A DNA stretch of 64,000 bases from Euptelea pleiosperma. Lineage: Eukaryota > Streptophyta > Magnoliopsida > Ranunculales > Eupteleaceae. This document shows, piece by piece, positions 55,001 through 64,000 of the stretch (within the stretch, counting starts at the first letter, position 1; each line of letters opens with the position of its first letter). The translations under genes were made by a program, and so were the position numbers. The notes below the pieces were generated by a model that had not been told where the DNA came from, did not search any database, and saw only the letters and a list, made by a program, of their open reading frames with translations. The stretch is taken from NCBI GenBank assembly GCA_035048495.1, contig CM068543.1, positions 32,489,096-32,553,095 on the forward strand. The letters run 5' to 3'.

Positions 55001-55920
55001 AGGGAATTTCACTTGCTTCTTAATCATTTACTTCGCTTGAGGATCATTTTGCCTCTATTGCTTTGCGTAAAGTTATTAATTTTATTTCATTGTGCCTCTT
55101 CATTATTTTATGATTTGCTTTATCTATCTCTACTATTTATATTCCTAAGTCTATCAACAAGCCTTGTCTTCTACTAGATGGAATTAAATAAGATATGAAT
55201 AACGAAATGGATGATCCTTCTGTAAGAACACATAAGAACTAACTGCACTTTCTCCCAAAAATAGGTAATTGGATGCAATGTGTGTATGCTTTCAAGTATA
55301 TATTATCATGGTGCCATGATTGAGAATTTGAAACCATGCTTAGTGTGGTGGGTCGATCTAGTCTTGCCGTCGGATTTTGGTTCAACACACCACAAACAAA
55401 TATATTAAATAAACATAAAGATCAATCAATAAGAAGCATAGAAAATGGTAAAGAATTGAGAATGAGAGCTAAGAGCGTTACAAAAGTTGAGTCAGATCTG
55501 TGATCCCCCTCCAATGGTGTGAAGGATCCTATTTATAGAAAAAAATTCTCCAAGAAGTGAGCTAACTATTGAAGTTGTGCGTAACTGTAGGCAGTTAAGG
55601 GAGTTGATCTAGTGTGTTGCAGTAGCGATTCAGTGTAACTAGATGTATTATAAGGGAGACTAAGGCCTCGAGATACATGTTTGCAAATCTAGGTACACAC
55701 GCTTAGCTGATAAAGGGTACACTCAACTTTGACATGAATTATTTTGGAATGTTTTTCCATGTTGTTATCCTAAACTCTATTAGTGTTCTTTCATCCTTTT
55801 TGTATGCATGCATTCACCCTTGTATTAGTTGGACGTTTAAAATACCTTCTTATTATATAGTGATCTACAAGAAAATGTGTATATATAGAGCAACCCCTTG
55901 GATATGTTGCTAGTAGACAT
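55001..55920. other. Intergenic or internal retroelement DNA, no gene
   Basis: Only short frames without domains. Part of it may be the decayed upstream region of the copia pol remnant that follows. Confidence 0.35.
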
Positions 55921-55924
55921 TCTA

Positions 55925-58624
55925 AAAACGTGTAGGGGTTGAAGAAGGCTATTTATGGGCTAAAATAATCTCCATGGACTTGATTTGATACATTTTGTGC
56001 AATTGTGTTATGTTACGGCTTCAAGTGAGCTTAATCTAATTACTCAATTTTTGTTTGTTGTATAACTTTTGAAGTTGTTATTCTCGTAGTATTTGTAGAT
56101 GATATTATTATCACAAGGAGAGACAATAGTTGGATTGTTGACCTGGTTATAAAATTTTGTTTGAGCTAGCATTTTCAAACCAAGTATCTTAGTTTTTTTT
56201 AATATTTTATTGGCATTAAGTTGGCAAGACCCAAGAAGAGTGTTAGTCTCTCAGAGAGTAAGTATGCCACATACCTGTTTTAAGAGACAAAAATGTTGGG
56301 ATCTAAGCCAATTGATACTCATATACATTCTACTCTCAAGCTCGCGCGATGGTGAACACATAGAGTTGTATAGTGATCCAAGTCGATACTAGAGGCTGGT
56401 TGGGAAGCTGATTTATCTCACAATGACTTGTCCAAATATTACGTTTGTAGTTGGGTTGTGATTTAATTTAGCGAGAATTACCATAAAAGTCATAGTTACG
56501 AGCACGTTGGTCGTATCTGACCGTAGAAAAAACTTTCGCCCGATTTAGTTGTGCTTTATGGCTTGGTAGACCAATAAGTCTTCTTGGTTACTTTTACTAT
56601 TAAATATATTTTAAATTAGAATGAAAAGACGACAATGCCCTTATCCTTATCCTTGACTGACACTGGTACAATTCCTCGTTTACGATGCTTGAACAATTAA
56701 TTCCTTTGAAAAACTTTTGACATCCATTTCAACACTGTTATTGGTTCAACCAATTTTAGCTCAATATTCAAACTCGAAATAAAATATCGACTTAACAAAA
56801 TGGTTAGAGAAATAGATAAGGTATTGAGAGTGAAACGGAGTTTTAAACATGTCTTATAAAATAGAAATAGTCAAGGAGATGAAGCTTTGCTTGTAGATTT
56901 TAATGTTTAGTATTCAAACTGAAAACAAAATCGTGAAAATGGTACTGGTTCGATCAAGTTGAATGATTCCTTTAACAAAATTTTGTCTGATTTACTATTG
57001 TTACAGGGGTTCCTCTTTGTTGTGCATTTTCCCATCTTCTCTTAATTATCATCTAATTTTGTTAGTGATTCAACTAAGTTGTGTTCAATACTCAAATTGA
57101 AAACGAATACAGGTTTCATGAAAATGGTACTGGTTCAACCGGCTTAAAAAAAAAAAAAAAAATTCGGTTTCCAACATTGTTACATTGGTTCTTCTTTGTT
57201 GAGATGCATTTTCTCATCATCTTTTCATTATAGTCTAACTGTGTTAGTGTTTCAACTAAGTTGAGCTCAATACTCAAACTGTAAACAGATACATACATCA
57301 TGAAAATGGTACTAGTTCAACCAGTTTTGTGAAAATGGTACTGATTCAACCGGTTTGAGGAAAATGGTCCTGGTTCAACCAGTTTCGTGAATATCATTAC
57401 TTAAACTTAACAGACGATTCTTGCTTGACGAAAATGAAAGTGATAACCATCTTCGTCAGCTTCTTCCTTGAAGATTCTTGCTTAACGAAAATTAAAGTAG
57501 TAAACATTTTCTTCAGCTTCTTCCTTGTTCCATCTTCAGCTTTTTCTTTCTTAACTAACCCTTTGAAACCAGCGTCGTCTTCTTTATTCACCTTCAATGG
57601 CACATAGACAAGTTGCAAAGAACTGTAGAGGATAACCGGGATGCTATAAAATAGATGATTGGAAGAAAATCTTTAAACTTGCACCACCTTTATCTTTCTT
57701 CACCTTGAATGGAGTATAAATGAGTTGCAAAGAGTTATAAAGGAAGAAAATGGAGGGAAAGAGCAATGAAGCAAGAAAATAGAGGAAAAAAGCTATGGAA
57801 GAAGAAAATGGAGGAAAAAAAGCTCAAGAGCAAGAAAATGGAGGGAATGAACTAGACAAAACTGACGTACGGTACTGTGTCCTCAGTCAAACCTCAAATC
57901 AAATGATACTATCAATTCAAACTAATATTAGCTGGAGGGTAGTATGGACATTTCAAACGAAATGCCTTAATGGGCAGACAATTAAACCAAAGTGTCCATA
58001 GTCTTGTAGAGAGGACTAAATGGTCGGTATTTTTGTAAATATGGACTTAAAAGTAATTTTTCCTTTAATTTATGCATGCTCTACGCAAATTACATTGAGA
58101 TGTTGTGTATTGTATTTTGAGGTACTTGAAGTGTGCGCTAGGATATATAATACCTGTTATATCGACCATCCACGCACTTGAATGTTACGAGTTTTTTTCC
58201 TGATGAAGTACTTGGAGTAAAAATTAGTTTGATAGAAAATCCACATATGGGTATTGTACATTTATGGGTGATAAGTTGGTCACATGGAGGAGTAAAAAAC
58301 AAAATGTGGTTGCTAGATTGGTTACAAAAAATGGAGTACAAGACCATAGTTCATATTGCATGTGAGATGATGTTGGTAAAATCTCTTCTTCAAGAGATGG
58401 GGTTTGAGATTCCGATTCCTATTCATATATATTGTGATAATCATGCTACATTCTTTGTTGCTAGTAACCCAATGTTTCATTCGAGAACTAAATATATAGA
58501 AGTTGATTGTCATTTTGCCACGAACGTGATTCTAAGTAAGACGATTGCTACTCCATTTATTATATCAATTGATCAACTAAATGTGTTTACTAAGGCATTA
58601 GGTCGGAGTCCATTTTCTCTATAA
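55925..58624 (+). pseudogene. Ty1/copia reverse transcriptase - RNase H remnant, split by an insertion
   Basis: In changing frames, 55925-56510 carries the copia RT end: a KKAIYGLK-like piece, FVDDIIITRRD at about 56090 (the catalytic YVDD equivalent with F), YFIGIKLARPKKSVSLS near 56210, and RLVGKLIYL near 56395. After an unrelated 1.6-kb stretch, 58105-58624 continues with RYLK-like residues and the RNase H tail (KSLLQEMGFEIPIPIHIYCD, TKYIEVDCHFA, STKALGR-like FTKALGRS). Many stops and shifts; dead. Confidence 0.82.
56512..58095. repeat. Repeat-rich insertion in the copia remnant
   Basis: Two to three diverged copies of a roughly 185-bp unit lie at about 56930-57300 (GTTTCAACTAAGTTGAGCTC, CAATACTCAAA, GAAAATGGTACTGGTTCAAC). 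They are followed by three short units of about 30 bp at 57300-57395. 57418-57540 repeats GATTCTTGCTT-ACGAAAAT with TTCTTCCTTG. 57700-57840 repeats GAAGAAAATGGAGG. No gene is supported. Confidence 0.6.
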
Positions 58625-58644
58625 TGTAAAAAGCTAGGTATACT

Positions 58645-58827
58645 ACAGCTTGAGGGAGAGTTTTGGAGTGTGTTTAGTTCTTAGAGTTATATATCATGAT
58701 CTTTTTTACATTATGCTATGTACTTCAGTTAGTTGGCTGAACTAGCTGAATTTATATTAGCTTTCTATTTATTCTGATTGTTCTCTTCTTCTCTCTACTT
58801 TTTCATTTTCTCTAACTTTATGGAACA
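58645..58827 (+). repeat. Polypurine tract and 3' LTR of the copia remnant
   Basis: The tract CAGCTTGAGGGAGAG (58646-58660) leads directly into TTTTGGAGTGTGTTTAG, one base from the TGTTGGAGTG start common in copia LTRs. The end is probably near GGAACA at 58827, giving a 167-bp LTR. Confidence 0.65.
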
Positions 58828-59474
58828 CACACCATAATCAATGGAATTCATGAAGTCTCCAAGATTTACTCGTTAATTAAGACCAATGAAATGCTCCTAA
58901 GTGGAGCAAGAAATGGCTTCAAGGGAGATGATTATCAATTAAGTGATCAAAAAGATCGATGATTTTTTAATAATCAAATTAATCTATCAAAGTAGGAGAG
59001 GAGTCACCCTGTTCTAGTTATTGGTCGACTGGGATTGAAGGTCTAGATTCTAAAAGATCCTATTAGGACACTAGATTCACTATCATCATATAAAAGAGCA
59101 TTTGGTGAAGAGGTTTTCAGTTTCAGGATGCCAATTGATTCAAGAGCCATACAAATTGTGGTAGGTCTACTTTAAGGAGCACGAAACATGTGATTATGTG
59201 TTTGTATTGCATAGTTGCATTAATTGATCACATTTAAAAAATCAGTTATACTTAACTCCGAGAAAAACTAATTAGTCAGATTTCGCCATTTTTGTCGTGC
59301 TGTGTTTTTGCTCGACAAGGTAAAGTTGTCGTTCATCACAGAAATGCACGTGTACGAATGAGAGAAAGTTTATTACTGGGAATAATTAGAGAACAATTTG
59401 AATTACATATTCTTAGAAAACTTCTCTACACCACCTCTAAGAACAGAGAAGATCACTCAAAGAAAGTCTTCGAT
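58828..59474. other. Region downstream of the SABATH gene, no gene called
   Basis: AT-rich. It contains the 3' flank of the SABATH gene (minus strand) from 59474 downward. The plus-strand frame 59292-59729 is a shadow of the SABATH last exon. Confidence 0.4.
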
Positions 59475-61391
59475 CTAAACAGCAACTTTGCGCTTAAGAA
59501 GGACAAACAACCCTATAGCAATGGTATCACTGGAGCTGATGTCAAAAAACTCTGTAATTTTTTCGTTGTATCGTTTGAACAACTTGTCTATGATTTCAGT
59601 CCCAAAATGTTTACTGATGAGTACCTCCAAGCCTGCTCTACACTCTTGCGCACTAATCGTTGTGGTCTTCTTTTTGCTATGCGTTGGTTCCATTATCTCG
59701 ATACTGAGACACCCATTTCTTTCAACTAAGGTCTCCAACTCAACCATAGATGGGGCGTAGATGGGCAAGTTAAAACAGTTCAATTTATCTTCACTTAATT
59801 CTCCCTGAAAAAGTAAAACATTTAGACTTTAAGGAGCAGATCTGTGAAAGTGTAATTCAAAACAAATATTTCATTGTTTCATCATTATTAGATGCAGCAG
59901 CGTTTTGTTATGGTATATTCAAACTTTTAGTTGTATAATCTCAGTTGACCAATTAGCAAATTACGGAGCTTGAATGAAAATCAGACAGAGACTTTTGTAG
60001 AGCGTCCTCCTTTTATGTATAAAATGGTGGACCCCAACCTCTTTTACTTTAGATTCGACTAATATCTTTTTTGCATCAGGAGTGGGTCATAGATTTGCAG
60101 GGAGCCAACCTAGTTGGGTTGCTGTAGATCTGATCATTTTCCCCCCTAAGCATTTCCTGTACAGTTCTTTTTTTTTCAATACATATATACCTTTCGCAAA
60201 AAAAAAAAAAAAAGAGTTGTATAAGTTGAAAGGGTACTAGAAGAAAACGAAAAAAAGGAAAATATTAACAACTTTATGTCTTATAAAATGATTTTTCATG
60301 TTCAAAACTGAATAATCCGGAAGTAATTAATTCAGAAAATTTTGTGAATTATTTGAGAATAATTCGATCATGTTCAAAAAAATGCACGAATTTTTCCATA
60401 CCACTGAATAGGACGTTGTTCGGTTTGTTTTTTTAAATAGCATATCCACAGATTTTATTTAGAGAAGTAATTGGTATACTGATATGATCATCGGTTCCAT
60501 CATATACATACCATAGTAACCATATCGATCAGGCAAGCTTCCAATGTTTTGTAGAGTGGACCAAGAGAGCACTCCCCTGGAAGGGTTCCATTGGGACGAC
60601 CTGGAATAAGTAGTGCAATCAAGCCCCCAGGCACAAGCTCTTCTGCTCTAGCATGCAGAAAAGACTCCATGTCCTTAGCATATTGAGCTGAATAAGCCTC
60701 CCCAACTTCTTTAGGTGCATTTGTGTAATCAATCTTCCCCTTATTAAATGCAGGAGAGGATTCATCTAACAACTCTTTTGGTACCGTAGAGAGCCATTGG
60801 AGAGCATAAGAGGAGTGTACAAAATCAAGAGAGGCCTCAGGAAACAAGCGACCATGGAAAGAACCTGGTACTCCAGCAGCAAAGTATCGTCTTTCCCAAG
60901 GAAAAGATGCGAAGAGTGTGTTGAAATCACTGGAAACATGGTCGTTAAAGAACACTTGAAATTCGGGGATATTAGAACTAAGGCCTTCAGTTTGGTACTT
61001 GTGTTCTATGGCATCTAGAATGTTCTGGATTACAAAGAACGTATTGGGTCCAACAGAACAGCCCATATCTACAATGCGAAATAAGTTCATAGTAGAAGAA
61101 TCATGTTTAATGTCAAGCTTTGCAGCTATTGCTACATTGAGCATTCCCTTGGCACCGTCCGCTCCCTTTCTCTACAAAACAGAAGATGAAGTTCTTCATT
61201 ATTGTTTCGTTATCGTCACCATTATCATTCATCGCTACCGCCTATATATGGTCGATTCTTACCAGTATGAATGCGACGATAATGATAATTAACTTATATT
61301 GCATTTTGTCAAAAAAGAATACCTGATGAGAGGAATTTTTTGCGTAGCTGAAATGACCATTTCCTCCGTTCATGGGAAATGATTCTTCCAT
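59475..61391 (-). CDS. SABATH-family S-adenosylmethionine carboxyl methyltransferase
   Basis: Three exons on the minus strand, 61391-61323, 61171-60512 and 59804-59475, keep one frame. They give 352 residues, the usual size for the family. Introns are 61322-61172 and 60511-59805, both GT-AG and phase 0. The first intron falls right after the S-Y-x-x-N-S-x-x-Q motif (here SYAKNSSHQ), the usual SABATH position. Other landmarks are IVDMGCSVGPNTF (SAM binding), FQVFFNDHVSSDFNTLF, GSFHGRLFPE, HSSYALQWLS and, in exon 3, FNLPIYAPS and FGTEIID. These cytosolic enzymes methylate carboxyl groups of acids such as salicylate, jasmonate, gibberellin or loganate, or N atoms in alkaloid pathways. The substrate cannot be read from this sequence. 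The exon 3 text resembles the loganic-acid/gibberellin-type clade more than the salicylate clade (impression). No stop or frameshift was seen, so the gene looks intact. Confidence 0.9.
59939..60214 (+). mobile_element. Short L1-type LINE insertion in SABATH intron 2
   Basis: A 5'-truncated element of about 275 bp ends TACCTTTCGC plus a 16-A tail (60198-60213) and is flanked by a 10-bp duplication AGTTGTATAA (59929-59938 and 60215-60224). It lies antisense to the gene. The 3' end style matches plant L1 elements. Confidence 0.8.
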
Positions 61392-61440
61392 CTCTCTCTC
61401 TCTAGCAATTTTTTTGATTTGAGAACTATGACTGGTATGA

Positions 61441-61448
61441 TTTATATA
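61441..61448 (-). promoter_or_regulatory. Candidate TATA box of the SABATH gene
   Basis: The minus strand reads CTATATAAATCATACC about 50 bp before the ATG at 61391. The distance would give a 5' UTR of roughly 20 bases. A (CT)n tract at 61392-61404 lies between them. Confidence 0.55.
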
Positions 61449-62762
61449 GTTTATTCGAGAGGTGAAAATAGGAGTTTATGAAGTTTCCCTTTACGATTCA
61501 ACAAGGGAAGACCACGCAAGTCTCCAACAGACTCGGACAAACTCTTCCACAAACTTTAATCATGCACGATTTCTCCAATTTTTCTTTGACCAATATAGGA
61601 AAAGGAAAAAAGTCAACATCACAAAGAAGATGGAGGCATCAACGGTTAACATTATAGAGGGATTATAGGTGCCTCCTTAGAAGCATTGCAGATGATGTTC
61701 TCTCACCGATAATTTATATTGGTGGAGAGGCCCGTGCGATGCAGCTTGGTCTGTATGTCCATCTAGGGTTGGGCCAAACATCCATATGCAGTCAAAAATC
61801 TCTAAAAATATGTCACACTGCTCATATATATTGTGGTCGGTTAGTAACTTTGTTGGTACCCCACCAGTAAGCCAATGCATTATTTCAAGTTTGAACCATC
61901 TTACATTAATCACACAAGCTTGTCAATCCAGACCGTCCAAAGAATAAGCAACCTGGTAGGATGATCTTAACCATTCATTGAATCACACTGTAGGATATAT
62001 GCTCAGGATCCATAAATATCCAGTTATCATGCAAAGATCCACCATGGAAGTAAATGAGCAGGAAAGTAATAAAAACAAGATTGGAGAGAGAAAAAGGAAA
62101 TCAATAAATAAGGGGTTCCTAAATAAGGAGAGAATTATGGAAATCGTATATACCGAAAAAGAAACTATGTTGAACCAAAACTTATTCTCTCGGCTCCCCT
62201 TGACCTCCCCTCCACATGTCACAACATGATAGGGGGTGAGGCATCTCCTCAACCAAATGGGTGAGGAAAGGTTTTTCGTAACCAAAATGCTCCTGTTCAT
62301 ACTCAACATATATTTGTCTTGGAAAAAAAACAGTTTACAAAAAAGTTGCTAATAGGGTTGGCTCGCAGCTAGAGAGCTGTGCAACCTTTTAATAGTTGAG
62401 ATGGCATACAAGAGGCTTTTTCTTAAGAAATGGCAAATTAGGAAAGTTGAGCAGCCCAAGAAGATTCATATTGAGGGTTAATTGGTATTGGAAATTTGGG
62501 AACCTATTGCCAAATTAGGTTAGTCAACTAGCAGGGCTGCAACTTGGGCGGGCTGAACCCGATCCCGACAGGCTCAACCTGACGTTGGGCTGGGGTTGGG
62601 TTAGCCCCTTCAGTACTTGGGCTGGGCTCAGGCTTGGATTTTGACAACTAGATCAAATCGGGTTGGGCTAGGGTTGAGGCTTCATCCCAACCAGAGCCCA
62701 ACATACACAATATATATAGGATTGGGATATGTCGACTCATGATTTTGTGACTAATAAAATGA
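61449..62762. other. SABATH upstream region and intergenic DNA
   Basis: No gene is seen. 61655-61915 has a GGTTGGGCCAAACATCCATA phrase like those in the M1 MITEs. 62528-62700 is a G-rich block (GGGCTGCAACTTGGGCGGGC, GGTTGGGTTAGCC, CCCAACCAGAGCCCAAC) resembling plant hAT-type MITEs, but I could not fix its ends. Confidence 0.4.
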
Positions 62763-63708
62763 CGGAAAAATTTTAGATGCAGAGGGTTTTGGATGCAGAG
62801 GATGAGTGGTAAATCTGAACCACTCATCTTGACTTTTTCAAACCTCTACTTAACCCGAGTTAACATTTTAAATCTTTTTTTAAAACTAATATTCTATTAA
62901 TTAATGGTTTTCCTTTTCAAAACAAAACTCTAAATCCTTCCTTCTTCTCTCCACGAGCATCTTCTTCTTCTCCAAACCCTCCGTCAGAAACCCCTAAAAT
63001 CTAGTAGATGAACGATTTCCACTGAACGAGACCATCTTCATCCAAAATTTAATCCCATGGAGCCTACAACCTTCCCGGAAATAAACAGAATCACCAAAAT
63101 GAGATATTACAAACAAATAGATTTCTGAACATGTATCTCGAAGAACAACACAAGAACCAGGGTTGCACAACGAAAAATTAAGGTTTCACTGAAAACTGTC
63201 AAGAAACCCTACTCTCCTTAGTCAAGAAAGATTGAATTGATAGAACAGAACCAGATTTCGCTGAAATCCACTCATAAGCTCCTCAGGTTCCTCAAACACT
63301 CTAATTTTAATCTCAAGTACTATAAACAAAGTGAAAGAAGAAGAAATCTATAACGAGATTAAATGAAATGCACACAAAACCTCAGTAAATCAATTGAAAC
63401 AGTGCAAAAACATAGATTTCAATGCGAAGTCGAAAGAAAAAATGATTAAAAAGAAGAAGTTTAAATATCTTGGATGGGATTACAAAAAAAAAATATCTTG
63501 GATGGAAGAGGTGATGGAGGGTTTGGAAGAAGAAGGGAGGATTTAGAGTTTTGTTTTGAAAAGGAAATTAATAAATAGAATATTAGTTTTAAAAAAAGAT
63601 TTAAAATGTTAACTCGAGTTAACTAGGGGCTTGAAAACGTCAAGATGAGTGGTTCAGATTTACCACTCATCCTCTGCATCCAAAACCCTCTGCATCTAAA
63701 TTTTTTCC
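62763..63708. mobile_element. MULE-type element (family M1 ends) with about 180-bp inverted repeats
   Basis: The outer ends CGGAAAAATTTTAGATGCAG and CTGCATCTAAATTTTTTCC match the M1 MITEs. The arms stay complementary for about 180 bp, for example GATGAGTGGTAAATCTGAAC and GTTCAGATTTACCACTCATC, then AGTTAACATTTTAAATC and GATTTAAAATGTTAACT. Flanks are ATAAAATGA (62754-62762) and ATATAATGA (63709-63717), 8 of 9 matching. The 946-bp element has a roughly 580-bp interior with no transposase, so it needs an enzyme in trans. Confidence 0.85.
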
Positions 63709-63717
63709 ATATAATGA

Positions 63718-64000
63718 CTAATGGAGGTGGGGCCCAAATGAAGATGAGTTAAAGGTTGATTTTTAGTAATAATGTTCTTCTCAACATGGATATCAACCTC
63801 AAAAATCAGCCCATTCCAACATTTGTAGCCTTATGAAAAGTGGATTGTAAGTTGAAATATTTTGGATTGTTGTGGGTATACCCAAATTTTCACATATCAC
63901 ACATGGACACAGGTTACATCCGATGGACTATTATGAACCTGTCGTCTAGCAGATGGATCATGACAGGAACAAAATCTCATGAATAGTCAATGGACCCATA
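63718..64000. other. Window end, no gene seen
   Basis: Intergenic DNA with phrases like GTGGGGCCCAAATGAAGATGAG that resemble MITE arms in this window. No end or coding sequence can be defined. Confidence 0.35.

Noticed and set aside
58930..59180. Possible papain-like protease fragment on the plus strand (CACCCTGTTCTAGTTATTGG)
   Set aside because: One short stretch resembles the His-region of papain-like enzymes, but the frame breaks and no other catalytic motif is present.
59292..59729. 145-codon plus-strand frame
   Set aside because: It is antisense to the last exon of the SABATH gene, which has clear family motifs and splice sites.

Overview
This window is transposon-rich nuclear DNA of a flowering plant. 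The evidence is split host genes with GT-AG introns, a fragment of plastid rpoB, and plant-type Ty1/copia, Athila (Ty3/gypsy), L1, hAT and Mutator-like (MULE) elements. I cannot name the species. Only two host loci are visible: the 3'-terminal exon of an RNA-dependent RNA polymerase 1 gene (RDR1, + strand, about 8041-8844) and a complete-looking three-exon SABATH methyltransferase gene (- strand, 59475-61391). Almost everything else is mobile-element sequence in several layers.

Layout. 1-7176: a minus-strand Ty1/copia element cut by the window edge, with a hAT transposon (1220-4759, exact 8-bp target duplication) inserted in its pol reading frame. 7177-8844: intron-like sequence and the RDR1 terminal exon. 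8845-20362: intergenic DNA with hAT-type and MULE-type MITEs, several with readable target duplications, a plastid rpoB fragment, an L1 3' end and a decayed Myb/SANT-like gene. 20363-53671: a nest of insertions. A decayed minus-strand LTR was split by a FAR1-type MULE (22014-53516, 186-bp inverted repeats, 9-bp duplication ATATATAAA). The MULE transposase gene was split by a Sirevirus-like copia element (23392-50446, 5-bp duplication AAAGA). That element took in an Athila retrotransposon (27190 to about 42892), whose integrase was split by a solo LTR of its own family in reverse (36854-39573). Both Sirevirus LTRs also carry solo LTRs (23770-25466 and 47300-50013). 53672-59474: more LTR and copia remnants with a repeat-rich insertion. 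59475-61391: the SABATH gene, with a small L1 insertion bearing a 10-bp duplication in intron 2. 61392-64000: intergenic DNA with a 946-bp MULE-type element that has long inverted repeats.

How it fits together. The nested order gives a relative history: each inner element is younger than the element it interrupts. All the large elements look dead (frameshifts, stops, truncation, missing pol). The hAT transposase is the least decayed transposon gene. RDR1 acts in RNA silencing and SABATH enzymes make small-molecule methyl esters; nothing here shows that the two work together. If the upstream RDR1 exons lie left of the window, the copia/hAT composite sits in an RDR1 intron.
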